From the NCBI GenBank assembly GCA_037783415.1, contig JAZGTN010000027.1:4054001-4118000 (forward strand): DNA of 64,000 nt, in the 5' to 3' direction. Positions 13,674 through 25,502 of the stretch are shown piece by piece (the stretch's first letter is position 1; each line of letters begins with the position of its first letter). This DNA comes from Leptasterias polaris (taxonomy: Eukaryota; Echinodermata; Asteroidea; Forcipulatida; Asteriidae). The notes below the pieces were generated by a model that was given only the letters and a program-made list of their open reading frames with translations, had not been told where the DNA came from and did not search any database. The position numbers and the translations under genes are program-made.

Positions 13674-14904
13674 AGCGCTGTTTTCTAAATTTCAAACGAA
13701 AGAGGGCGCTGTTGCAATTTCTGTTCCCTGCATTATAAAGATAATCAACACGACAATGACATCGCAGTGCACGGCACACAGTCAGCGCGTGAACTGGCTT
13801 GCATCAGTTTCAACGTTATGTGCAGGGGCGGGGGCGGAAGGGGTAGCGCCACCAGCGCGCCACCTACGTTGAAAATAATCTCATTCGACCATCGCGACGT
13901 GGACTGGTCGAAGCTCCCCCACGTACAAACGGATGTGTGTGTATGCACAGTACACACTATTTGAATTTACGGTTGCTCTCCGCTGCTGGCGCGTGCCGCT
14001 GAGACTGCCTGGACGAGTCCATTTTATCAGAGTGTATTGTTATCTTCAAATGTTGTAAATTCACAAAATCTTTACACCAGAAAACATTTGTAAATTTTTT
14101 TTTTTGCCTTGCCAACTGCTTCAGTAAATTAACTATTTAATAAACAACATATATTTAACCTAAACGACATGTATAACATATCTGTTTTAGATGTGTATGT
14201 TGCCTCAGAATTACAATTACCTGCGGCAAATGTTCCCGTCCGTCAACAGAGATCGTTTGAACGCAAAATAAGTATTGGCGGGATCCATTCTCTCCAAAAA
14301 CACTTTTACAAATCGTCAAATATCTAGAGGATGTACCGAGGGATTTTGATTAAACTTTCAGGAATGAAAGATCTATTCCTAAATATTACGTTAATGGAAA
14401 AAATTCAGAGGATGAACGATATTTTTTTTCACATTATGTCGATATTTGTAGCCATTTTAGGGGAGACCATTTGTAACGAAATTCCCACCTGGACCCATTC
14501 ATACACGTTAGCCGCTGCAATAAACCAACGGAAAATTTTCGATAATATTTTTACGCACTTTATTTAAAATTAAGCATCTCAACAATTGAAAATACTCTTA
14601 CGATTATACACTGTTATGTTTTCAGTGCTGTTAAAGAGAGAATTTTAACGGTATACATGGATTTCTTTTTGTTTGTTAATGGTCATTACCTATTTTAAAA
14701 ATGGAGTGTACCCAAACAGCGATCGCAAATGATTGCGCAACACCCCTTCCGCCCCCCCTGGTTATGTGTACATAATGCGTTGTCAATGAAAGTGGGGGGG
14801 GGGGGGTTACGAGTGGGTAGGTGCGCTTCATTGTCCGGTTTTAACAAGATGTAAAAGCTTAAACTGTTGTTATCTCGGTGCAAAAGTTTAAGAGGGATTG
14901 CTGT
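13674..14904. other. Intergenic, no gene recognised
   Basis: Unique-looking sequence interrupting the reversed repeat copy. GC-rich at 13780-13990; a G-run near 14795. Open frames of up to 78 codons lack motifs and overlap each other on both strands. Confidence 0.5.
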
Positions 14905-16068
14905 TCTACAATCTGATACAAAAATTATGCTGAAGTGATCAGTAGTTTTAAAGATATGAATAAGATAAGATATTATGAAATTTTCAACGTCCGTTAACTA
15001 CCGAAAGTAAGTTAAAATATTGTACGGGTTCTGTGAAGCGTTTGTCAAACTTTTAACGATCTATCCGATGATGTGTAGATTGTCAAAATCCGAATTATGG
15101 TTTTTGAGTTATGATTTTTACAAATATTAAACTTTGATTTAATGTAATTCAGTGTCCGATGACGTCATCATGACGTAATTAAGTATGTGTTGTCTTAAGT
15201 TTCAACTAAGTTTCAACTAAGGTTTCAACTAAGGTTTTTACTTAAGTTTCAACTAAGGTTCAACTATCTGATGAGTTTCAACATTCAATTCAATCTCAAT
15301 CTTGAGTTATTCCGTAGATAAGCTCGAAAGTTGTTTTTTGACGGAAAAAAGCGAAGGTGAACTTCGACCTAGGGTAACGACCCGGAAGTTAAGGTCGTAC
15401 AATTTTGGCGTTAACTTTTCAAATGTTGCCCCTGTCTTGGTCTATCAGATGCCAAACTTTGAACATCATAGCTTTCATATTCGTTGAGATACAGCAAAAA
15501 GCAAATGGTCATTTTTTCACCTTAAAAACCTTGTAATTCGACACCTGATGACGTCATCATGACGTCATGACTACTGTGCCGTCTTCATATTAAGGTTCAT
15601 TTGTCTGATGAGTTTCAAGGTTCAATTCAGTTTCAATCTTGAGTTATGCTGTAGAGAAGAGTTCCGTGGAAGAAGAAGAGGAAGACTGGAGAAGAAAAAA
15701 AACCAGCACGATAACAAAGAGGTGTTCGTCTCATATTGCACGAACACCTAAAAAAAACAGAACAATAACAAGAGGTGTTCGTGCTCATATTGCACGAACA
15801 CCTAAAAAACAGAACAAAAACAAGAGGTGTTCGTGCTCATATTGCACGAACACCTAAAAAAAAACAGAACAAAAACAAGAGGTGTTCGTGCTCATATTGC
15901 ACGAACACCTAAAAATCAGAACAAAAACAAGAGGTGTTCGTGCTCATATTGCACGAACACCTAAAAATCAGAACAAAAACAATAGGTGTTCGTGCTGAGT
16001 TGCACGAACACCTAAAGAAACCAGAACAATAACAAGAGGTGTTCGTGCTCATATTGCACGAACACCTA
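14905..16068 (-). mobile_element. Helitron-like fragment, reverse orientation
   Basis: Reverse-complement copy of the family seen at 1138-3640: the TGACGTCA block at 15157-15175 and 15550-15570, the 'tctatcagatgccaaac' block near 15440, and the palindromic minisatellite at its 5' end (right side, 15720-16068). No CTAG-hairpin terminus in this orientation was found, so it is truncated. A triplicated 'gtttcaactaag' lies at 15200-15260. Confidence 0.55.
15720..16068 (-). repeat. Palindromic minisatellite, 7 units of 52-55 bp
   Basis: Units start at 15720, 15773, 15825, 15880, 15932, 15984 and 16037. Each is a 31-bp palindrome (AGGTGTTCGTGC-tcatatt-GCACGAACACCT) followed by an A-rich spacer 'aaaaacagaacaaaaacaag'. 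The first and sixth units are slightly degenerate. The motif matches the two forward units at 1138-1220 in reverse complement. Confidence 0.92.
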
Positions 16069-16497
16069 ATAATTGTAAAAAACATAACTTATGAACTATC
16101 TAAGTATTTATTAGATTTTTACAATATACACATCATCAGATAGGTAATTTAAAGTTCGTCAAACGCTACACAAAAATTTACCCTTTTGACCTTGACTTCC
16201 GGTTCAAACAGGAAGATGACATTTTAAATTTGAAAACATCATAACTTCTGAACAACACATTGGATTTTGTCTATACAACATCCAAAAGGTCGTCATAAAC
16301 TAATCACGCGATACACAAAATGTTATCCTATTTGACCTTGATCCGGTCAAAACGGGAAGTTGATGTTAAACTTTTGAAAAAATTCTTAACTCCTGAACCA
16401 GGCATTGAATTGATAAGGTATATTGTCGTTACCTGTTCATTTAATCACTCTCCACGAACACCTTGTTTTTGTCACATGACAAAAACTGAAAGTCTAG
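16069..16497 (+). mobile_element. Helitron-like 3' end fragment
   Basis: Forward-oriented terminal part of the same family, with an imperfect CTTCCGGTT..AGGAAG palindrome near 16196-16216. It ends with 'cacgaacacctt', the TTTTTGTCACATGACAAAAA hairpin and CTAG at 16494-16497 followed by T. Sequence after the CTAG is unrelated, as expected for a true element boundary. Confidence 0.6.
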
Positions 16498-17373
16498 TTA
16501 AATATAATATACCCCCAACATTCTGGTCCAGCCGACTCAAGGGAGACTGAGTTTAGCTTTAAATATATTTTAATTACAAAAAATACCCAACGAACAATTT
16601 TCATGAAACCGATTAACAGGGAGAACAATCTTTTGAGCGCAAATGAGTAGGATAATACTTATAAATGGGGCTTGTGATGATATTTTGGCTGGTGACCTTA
16701 TTTTGCATTCTCAAAACTGCTGGGTCATAATTGACCCGGATTACGTAGAAATGAGTCAAACTGACGCAGAATCCAGGTGAAAATCACCGCATTGTTTCAC
16801 AAGTTTCCGAAATGTAAGAAAGAAATGAATTGGCGGTAAAAAGGGTCAAACAATTTTTTTAAAATAAAAAATAACTACAATTAACAAGTTTGAATGAATA
16901 ACATTTAAAAGAAAAATATATCACATTAATGTTAAGCTGAAAACTAAAGGCCAAACTGAAAACAAAGTCAAAACTGGACAAAATCTTTCCGAAAAACCTT
17001 ACAATTAAAATATTTATTTGAACACAACATTAGCGATAAAAAAAGTTATAATAATGAACCAGAAACACCGACGTTAACCGCTGCTCTTCCACAAGATTGT
17101 GTTTTTGGTTCTTTTACGTGCACTCGCTACCAATAATATTAATATTGATATAACAAACAAAAATCAATATTCATTTTTTTTCCTGGTATATGCAACCTCA
17201 AAAAACATAAAATTATTTGGATTTGAACCAAGTCTAAAACGTCTCCGAATTGTTGTTTTCTCAAGATGTTTAGGGATATAAAAAACACAAAAAAACAACA
17301 CAACAAATGTAGACCATTAATGCCACTTTCGTGTTGAAACCCATCACGGCGAAGAAAACATGATTTGCTCCGT
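16498..17373. other. Intergenic, AT-rich
   Basis: No gene recognised. Contains a 'gacccggat' palindromic motif near 16736 and many A/T homopolymers. Confidence 0.5.
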
Positions 17374-17381
17374 GGGACTCC

Positions 17382-18371
17382 CAGCGGCGTAACTAAGGTA
17401 AATTTTAAGGGGGGCACAAGGGCGGCACCATTTTTTCTAGGGGGCACTGCTGGCAAATCAACTATAGATTCCTTCGCACTTTTTAAAAACTGGATCTTAA
17501 TCTACGCAATGGCGGGTTCCAAACAGCCCCTAAATTAAACCAAAGGGGAATATAATAGTCAATTTACAAAGTTTTTTTTTCGTTTTTTTTTTCTTCTTCT
17601 TTTTTTCTCTATTCCTTTTCGCACATCTAGAACCATGCAGTTACTGTTTGAATGTGTAGAAATAACTCATAACTGTTAACAAGGGATTGCGAGACCGGAG
17701 TCTTTTTTATGGGGATTTATGTATTTGAGGACTGGCACTAGTATTTATTTATTACACACTTGGGGCCATGCACAGTAGGCCTAATCAATGTTAAAAACTG
17801 TGGGTTTTTTCGAAATTGTCTAGACCCATCCGCCCCCCCCCCAAGTTTCGATTTTTACATATTGACAAACTACACTGAAGAACAACGTAATGTCTCAAAT
17901 GAAGCAGATATTTTAGATCAATGCTCTCACAGCTCAAGAGTTTTCAATGGCTTTTCCTCATGTACTTACGATAAATGCAACGGCACCCAGCACGTTGTAG
18001 CTTCATGTGACACTACCGTACCGTATTTAACGTGGCAGACTGTGGCAAAATGGGGCGCGCGCGGGCGATGAGTCATCATACAATTTGCGGACGTGATTTA
18101 TCATACTTTGAAGACTTGGTAAAAATAACAACTGTCCATTGCACAGGTACAAAAAATATGTGTAAATAAAAAATTGTTTGAAACATTGAGTTATGCACCA
18201 CCAGTGCTCCATAAAAAGTTATAGAACTTAACAGTTTATATTCTGGTAGTTATTATAGTCTCAAAGGTTCAGATTTCAAATGGAGGGGCACCCTGGGGGG
18301 CACTGACATCAATTGGGGGAACGTTCCCCCCTCCTCCCCCACCCTCCGTGCCCCCCTTAGTTACGCCACTG
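17382..18371. mobile_element. hAT-type MITE (non-autonomous), 990 bp
   Basis: The ends are inverted repeats: left CAGCGGCGTAACTAAGG, right CCTTAGTTACGCCACTG (one mismatch over 17 bp; similarity continues through GGGGGGCAC after a short indel). A perfect 8-bp target duplication GGGACTCC flanks it (17374-17381 and 18372-18379). An 8-bp TSD and a CA..TG-type end are typical of hAT elements. The interior has no transposase; the longest open frame (17760-18071) has no recognisable motif. Confidence 0.88.
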
Positions 18372-18594
18372 GGGACTCCTAGAATCCGGGTCAATTCTGA
18401 CCAGGGAGTTTTTAGAGTGTTTTGTTCACTTACTTTTGGGTATACCACGTTACCATGACTTACCTTCCAGAGCAGATGAGCCAAAAAGCATCAACAGCAC
18501 AAGAGTTGATCCAGCACAAGAGTTGATCCGTGAGAGCAAATGATGGTGGTTTCTAATTAATATTGACCGCTAAATTTGAGCGTATTGAATCTCT

Positions 18595-19294
18595 ATACTG
18601 AATCTCTTGCTCACTTCTGAAGACCCTGTCTGACTTCAGTACAATGGATAACTGAGTAGTGCTGATAGTCTAACATTGACCACTCAGCTAAAATTGAATG
18701 ACTGTACTGAATATGAATACTGAGTCTCTTGCTCACCACTGTAGACCCTGACTTTGGTGTACGCAAGCATGGAGGAAGGTGCGATGGAATAAAAAAGACG
18801 CTGCTAGTAGTCTAACTTGAAGTAAATTTATTTAAAATTATAACTAATTTAATTAGTATATTACTGCCAAGCCAAAAAATTATTAAGTAACGACGGTGAC
18901 AGCCAAAGGCAGGTTTCAATTATTTTTAGCAAATTGTTCCCTAACAAGGGGAATCTTTGTATTTTTGTTCAGCCAAGCGTATCATAGTGGGGGGTGTGAG
19001 AGCGGAGGTTTTGTTAAGTGACGTATTCTTGGCGATAGCTTCAAGGTTGGGCTCTGTTTCCTCCGATTTCTTGAACAGAAGGGGATGGTTGAAACGTGAC
19101 TTAAGGCAGTGCTGTTGCCTTGGGTATCACACGTTAAAATTTTATTACAAAAACTTATTTTATTATTTGGAAAAGGTGCAGGCGCGAACGTGACTTTCAG
19201 AAGCATATATTGTTCTTTTTGATACCATAATTCAATAAGCAGAAACGATGGGTGCAAAATCGAATTAAAGAATGCTTGACTTCACATCAAACCA
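18595..19294 (+). repeat. 0.7-kb direct repeat, right copy
   Basis: Partner of 298-1006 (see there). Small indels and scattered substitutions show that the duplication is not brand new. Sequence beyond 'catcaaaccaa' at 19294 is unrelated to the left copy. Confidence 0.85.
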
Positions 19295-20981
19295 ACTGTC
19301 AGGCTCCCTGACCCGGAATCCTGGTCAACCCTGACCGCAAAGGTTTTGGAGAGTCAGTTATCTGCCGGCGTGACATTGTTGCCGACAAAAATTCCAAATT
19401 TTAAAAGTTTTTCATCGTTCCAAATACAACTTGCAAGGCTTGTCTTTTCTATTTCTCCACTTACCAAGCCATAATCCCATTGTCTTAGAGGTGTTCACCT
19501 TGGACCCGCTTCTGTTACAATATTTACATAAAACATAACAGAAATTTTTTTATTTTTAGAAATAAAGACTACGGTGTAATCAGCATGTTTCATAAGTTTA
19601 ACCGATTCTGTGCCCCGTGCAAACTGAATACCTTGCAGTTTACTATCACTTCTAATCAGAAGGTCTTGGATTTGTGGCTGTGTTATCTTAATTGCAGTTA
19701 AAATCTCTCCCAATAATACAATTATTAATATCAATACGATCACTAAGACCATCAAAGTCAACTGCTCACACGAATCATTCGGAGCATAAACATAAGTAAT
19801 GGTAATTAATTGATTATTTCATTTAATGTTCCTTTTCATACATCTACCTTCATTGTCTCTATCAACATTTTTAACTTCAAGATCTAATTTGTGAGAACTT
19901 AATATTGCTACCCCCGTAATTAGCGGTTACCATGATTGTAATACATTTTCCATTGCCACTGTTTACTCCATAATAATTAATCTGCTTCTTCATTCTGAGT
20001 TTCTTGAATAAGAATAATACTGTATTCGTGACGTTCGAAAAAATCGCTTCTCATCAGACCATTCACATGAACTGAAGCAATTATAATAGACAAAAACGAC
20101 ATACCTACGATAAGGGTATAACCAAATACTTAATTGTATTCATATTAATTGATTGTTTGTCTTCCATGTCCTCTGCCCCTTCGGCTTGGAGTTTGAGTCT
20201 CTAGTTGGCTTGAATTGTATTGTTCTGTGTCTCTGGCTTATCGGCTCTCTTCCACGATTCTCGTTTTTTTCCTGAACCTTTGTACCCCATGGACATAAGA
20301 TACGAACCCCCCCTACCTTTTATCCTCATGTTCTTGATAGGATTTGTTTTATCGAGATCAGATTTTCTCATCTCAATGTGGGGTTAGGGTTTTTAAAGCA
20401 AAGCAAACGCCACCTTCGCTTGAAAAATTGTTCACCCCTTTATATTTATATATCATTAAAGAAGCCTAGTTCACACTCTCGTGTTTTGGTGTCCGTTCGA
20501 CATTTTTTAGTTCCAGTCAAAGTTTAATTACTAATTTATTCCGGCTTAAATTATTTCCTGGTCACTATAATTAAAGAAATACCTTTTAGATATGTATTGT
20601 ATACATAACTGTAGTCATATTAGTCCAACTCTCCAGATCCACGAAACCAACTAATTTTATGTCGCGCATTGTTTTCGATGTGAGGTGTTCTGACGTTGTA
20701 CGGGACTATGTGTGGGTACAGTGTGTAGTGCACGCGATCCTATCCATTTTGCAGAAACTTTTAGCGTCTTCGTTTTTCCACTGCTGCTTCGTGCTACTTG
20801 GTAACAGATTGTGAACGAATTGGTCGTGTATCTGGTGAGCACGGTGCTTTGATATCTAAATCATAACTTTTGGATAAATACTTTGTAACGTATACAATCA
20901 TGTACGTTTATTGCAGCTTATTTTGACTGCGTTGGCGGCGTAGTGTACACATATTACTTGCTTGCCCCTTTGGTGTTGCAC
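19295..20981. other. Intergenic; one possible membrane-segment frame
   Basis: No gene recognised. On the minus strand, 19616-19755 encodes a long hydrophobic run (V/L/I-rich, then 'GEILTAIKITQPQIQ') that ends at a good splice-donor sequence (AAG|GTATTC). It could be an exon of an unseen gene or chance. The rest is AT-rich. Confidence 0.3.
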
Positions 20982-21667
20982 CCGATTCGACTACCCACCG
21001 CTGTTAATAAGCAAGGCTTGAGGGGGGGGGGGAGATGCCATTCTATAAGCGTGCCCGAAATATATTATCATCTTACATAATACGCCAGGCACACTTAGAA
21101 GCGAGGCCGGTGTCATAGGGAAATCTATCCCCCGGAAACTCTGTCCCCCATATGGGAAATTAACGTGGGATGGAGGAGGATGATTCAAAAGAGGGTGCTA
21201 TCAAAAGCAGTTTGTACACAGTTCTCCATATGGGGGGGACATAATCTCCGGGGGGACAGAATCTCCTGCCACACCGGCGTCGCGCGGTAGAGAATCAGTC
21301 ACACCATTACTTACCAATAATCATTGATCGGCAGAATCTCTACCTAAGCACCTGAATACAAAGTGGATGTGTTCAATGTGATTCATCCATTGATGATTCG
21401 GAGACATTTTGGGGCGAAAACTTCCGCAACCAGAACTTTGCAGAAGAAGTCATTATTTCATGAGGCGGCCATGATGGAAAGCGCCACCAACCGATCCACG
21501 GAGAGAACGTAAACATTGCATATTATGACATGCCTCGCTAACAATCGTGGCGGGTGATATTATGTAAGATGATAATATATTTCGGGCACGCTTATAGTAT
21601 GGCATCTCCCCCCCCCCCCCCCCCCCCCCAAGCCTTGCTTATTAACAGCGGTGGGCAGTCGAATCGG
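20982..21667. mobile_element. Foldback element with about 100-bp inverted repeats
   Basis: Arms 20982-21082 and 21555-21667 are reverse complements ('attcgactacccaccgctgt' on the left, its complement on the right), each with a long G or C run whose length differs (about 11 versus about 23). Inside lies a second, smaller inverted pair (about 21108-21160 and 21225-21288) built on 'ccccatatggg' and 'ctccggggggaca', so one foldback is nested in another. No coding content. Confidence 0.8.
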
Positions 21668-23103
21668 TTGGGTGTTGGGTAAGCTAGTCAAGTTTATTTG
21701 GCGCAGTTTTTTCATTAACATCATATCATGAGCTTTAATAAAATATCACGGTACTCTATGTTTGTAATTTAGCTGTACTGGTAATGGTAGCTTTACTTAA
21801 TTTAAATTGAGTACTGTCTGTGTTGCCAACAATATGGTTGTTCTGATTTTTGTTATATATATTTTTTTTCCTTTTGTTGCTTATCGTCCATCATAATTTG
21901 TCCACCTGTAATTGTAATCATTGAGAATCAAATAAATTATCTCCAATCAACAATCAATATTTGTGTGTATGTTTCCTCGATCCCCTTCCGAAGAAGGAAT
22001 TACCCATCCCTTGGTGAGGAGCAATAGGCTCACCGCGCCTCAGGTCCACACACCTATAGACCCCGACATCAATTGAGTTGTTGCTGGAGGCTCGATCTTC
22101 CTTTTGTTGTTTGCTCTCGGGTTCCTCTTCGCCTGCTTGATTTTTGTTCCCTCTTGATTCTGAAGATTTTACGAGTGTCTTCATTTGGGTTTGAGTTTCG
22201 GTGAATCCTGCTTTACAAGTTTCATCTCAAAATGAGGTAGGTAGGTTTGGTTGTTTTTTCGTCTCGCTTGATTGTCCTTTGGGATCCTTTTTGTTCTTGA
22301 ATTGTGAGATTGCTTCAGCGAAGGATTTTGTCTTTATTTTGTCCTCCATCATTGCTGTCGTTTTCCTCGTTCTCTTCGTTGTGATCATTGTCGTATGGAG
22401 GGAAACACAGGGGGCCAGGGGGCTTAAAATTTGAAGAAAAAAAATGCTTTTAGTTTTTGTTTTTTTAAACTATCTGCCTGCTTAAAAATTAGGCACAAGT
22501 GTGTGTGTGGTGTCTTTTCCACCAGCGGCAGGATGGATTTCTTTTTCATCCTATGCCTATCAAATTTGTTTCTTTCTGCCAAATTGAATCTTTCATGATA
22601 ATGTCACTTGTAATTGCTTAGATTTGCACGATAAACATAAGCGTTTGAAACCTGACGTGCCAATTTTTCCTGGATAAAACATATTTCATGTCGTTCTGGC
22701 GTTCAAGTGTTGTGGTGAATTGTGTGAAGCGTTTTAAATTCCTTAAATTCTTTTACTGCGCCTCATCAGGTTTGCTAGTCTGACAATTTGAACGACTCTT
22801 ACGTAATAAGCAAAGACTGTTCTCAACTTAAGAGATCAGCTTGCCATTATTCGGGGCAGTCGGGTCTTGGGCGTGGTGCCGTCAACAACTATCGGCTCTC
22901 ACGGTTTAATTTATTTCCGTAGCAATGTAGCTGTGTTATTTTATAATAAAGTATTCTAGACCATATATTTATGGTGTCACTCTTCAGTTTGTTATGTCTG
23001 TTTAAATACTCCAAGATTACAAACATAATACAAGTGTAAAGACTTCACTAAGCTACACTAAACTACACTATATTTTTTGAATGAATATGCATGAAACCAG
23101 ATA
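21668..23103. other. Intergenic; degenerate open frame on minus strand
   Basis: On the minus strand, 22388 down to 21954 is one frame broken only by a TGA near 22230. It encodes a hydrophilic, Lys/Glu/Ser/Gln-rich sequence with no recognisable domain, possibly a decayed exon or retroelement ORF piece. An AATAAA follows on the plus strand near 21931. The rest shows nothing. Confidence 0.3.
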
Positions 23104-23635
23104 TTGCAGGGACCAGATCCAAACGCGAGATTTGTGGGATTAACATTTTCTTTGAGTAAAATTAGAAGATGGGTATGGATCAAAAAGTGCTTAAAAGGTG
23201 TGTCTATTTCTTGGTTTCAGGCACACAGAGGCTTGATTTTTCACCCCTCAAAATGCTCAGAGCTTCCGGGGGCTTTCGCCCCCTGGACCCCCACCAGGGC
23301 TTCGTCCCTGTACCCCCACCATCGATGTTACAGAAATGTTTCCAGTAAACTTAGAAGATTTATATCGATCTGATTTCCAATAAGAGTGTGTCTATTTCTC
23401 TGTTTTAGGCACATGATAGAGGCTTGGTTTTTCACCCCTCAAAACGCCAAAAGCTCAGAGCTTCCGGGGGCTTCGCCCCCTGGACCACCACCGGGGCTTC
23501 ACCCCTGGACCCCACCAGGGGCCGTGAGGCCAGCCACCGGACCCCACCCATTTTGTTTTTACCCTCTAATACAAAATCCTGGTTGCGCCGCGGTTGTGCC
23601 CCCCGGTTAAAAAAAAACCTGGATCCACCCCTGTA
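23104..23635. repeat. Tandem GC-rich repeat; hAT-like right end
   Basis: Two copies of a block of about 190 bp ('gtgtctatttct...ttcacccctcaaaa...agagcttccgggggc') start at about 23200 and about 23388. The stretch ends with 'cctggatccacccctg' at 23620-23635, which resembles the CAGGGGTGGATCC-type ends of hAT MITEs; a degenerate counterpart 'cagggaccagatcc' sits at 23107. No clear target duplication, so the element call is weak. Confidence 0.45.
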
Positions 23636-24135
23636 AACATGCACCAGACAAGAAGTTCCAAAGAGATAGATGACGTTGAAAAAAGCTGTTGGAATGGCTC
23701 TTTGTTCTACTTATCAGCGAAGCAAGATTGTGTGGGTGAGAAGAAGCAGAAAGCGCGCCTGGTTTCACGCTCAAACACCATGATCTGAAGAACCAGGTCG
23801 GACACACTGGTGTAGAAAAGACAGAGGCTGGCTGTAAAACTACGGAAAGAGGTCACCTGATTCCAACTCTTCATCGACAATATTAACAATACGCTTTTGC
23901 ACCCTATCTTATAAAGATAAATGACAGGCAGAAGCTCCGGCCCAAATGTGACAACAGTACTATAGTTGTCTTATAGAGCATCAGGAGGTAAGACATTCTG
24001 AGCTCGATAAAGACAACCAACTCGCATCTTTGCAATGCCTGTGATATACCTCTCCCAACCATATAGTTGTAGGAGTACATGACCCACACCACTGACAAAT
24101 CCATTCTCCCTGGGCCCCCCACTTGGAAGCAATGC

Positions 24136-24411
24136 CCCCCCCCCCCTGTGCCCCTACGTCCCTTATTTCGGCACACCGTATTAACAAACCTTGATCTGTA
24201 GACAACTTAACAGTAATTTAAGCTTTTATAAAATAACTTTTTGGGGTGATCCCTTCATCATAAACCATTCAAGGACCATTCTGACAATTTGAAATCCTTT
24301 GAGGAGTTGTTAACAAAAAACTAGATACTTTTTTTTCTACATACTAACCTACGCTATTGAAAAAACCTTGGAGAAATAGGAAACGATCCAAACAACTGAA
24401 TGGGGGACTTT
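24136..24411 (+). repeat. Dispersed repeat, copy 1
   Basis: About 275 bp matching 55283-55565 in the same orientation ('acaacttaacagtaatttaa', 'taactttttggggtgatccc', 'gagaaataggaaacgatcca'). Each copy has private small indels. Non-coding. Confidence 0.85.
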
Positions 24412-24884
24412 TTCAGATATGGTCTGATTCTCATCTCATGAATGCAAAGTCAAAACGACATTGTTGTCGCGGAACCTGCCTGACATTTCTCACAGTAAAA
24501 TTCCCGCAAAACAGTCACAGTATACCCCAGGGACTATTTTTGTTAAATAATGTTGCCCCGGTGAAACAAAATTCGATAGGTGCCTCGATATTTTTTATTT
24601 GTTAAACATCCTTTCCATTGTCTAGGTAATCAAACCTTGATAAACTTGAGCACCGACAGGAAGGTGATTTTTCTTGTATTGTGTCGTTTGTTTGAGTGTG
24701 TGTTTTTTCCTGTTACCAGATTGATGTACGCACCATATTTAATTGCTTGACGGTCTCAACTTATTAAAGATGTATGATATTATACCCAGAGGGAAAATGA
24801 TAGGTCCATTCATTTTGTATACCGTGATGTCTTGACGAGTTGTGCCCCATCTATCTATATCGAGCATGGTGTTGGAGAGAGGGG

Positions 24885-24996
24885 CCTCTTGTGCCTGCCT
24901 GTTGTTCGTACTCCACAAGGTGAATCTGTTTCATTCTCCATAAACACTGGAGTTCTGCAGGGCGATCCCATCGCCCCCTTATACATAGAAAAATAG
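24885..24996 (+). pseudogene. Reverse-transcriptase fragment (RTE-like)
   Basis: The plus-strand frame from about 24906 reads ...TPQGESVSFSINTGVLQGDP, then IAPLYI and a stop. 'GVLQGDPxAP' is the palm motif preceding the YADD box in RTE-type LINE reverse transcriptases. Only about 30 codons remain; no YADD box, endonuclease or flanking domain is nearby. A decayed scrap. Confidence 0.55.
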
Positions 24997-25502
24997 ATTA
25001 ATGGTTCATTACAAACTTGACTGTCTTCGCAGCACAAAGGCTGACTACAATTTTCCACTTTAAAACATTAACAATTTAAATTTGAAAAGGGGAGAAATGA
25101 AGACATCAAACATTGAAAAAATCAACAAAACCCCACACAAAATTATGTTTGGTTGATGCCCGAACACCCAAACAGAACTAGGTTTGCAAGAAAACTGTCT
25201 AACAGTAGTATACTTTGATTTTGTTTCATCAAAATGATGCATTAACGTCCACCGGCACAACAGTCTCTGACAAAGTAGAAGCTATAACTGACTTACAATC
25301 AAATTAATGGTCACACTTTGGCTGTTTCGTCATACTTTGGAAAGGACCCCAATTATGTGTATGTAATTTCTATCCGAAATCCTCCTTCATTATAAAGATA
25401 GTAGGAGGGCGCTACTCATGAGGAGGGCGCTACTCATGAAGAGCTAGACAAAAATTTGCGCTCCCCGAAATTTCAAGGATTTTACGACAAATAACCGCAC
25501 CT

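Noticed and set aside
13745..13964. Overlapping frames on both strands in the GC-rich stretch
   Set aside because: Mutual shadows in compositionally biased sequence, without motifs.
15720..16068. CRISPR-like array (regular palindromic repeats with spacers)
   Set aside because: The spacers are near-identical A-rich sequence, not unique; the genome is animal and no cas genes exist. It is a minisatellite.
17760..18071. 103-aa frame in the hAT MITE
   Set aside because: No transposase motif; MITE interiors are normally non-coding, and the element is too short for a transposase.
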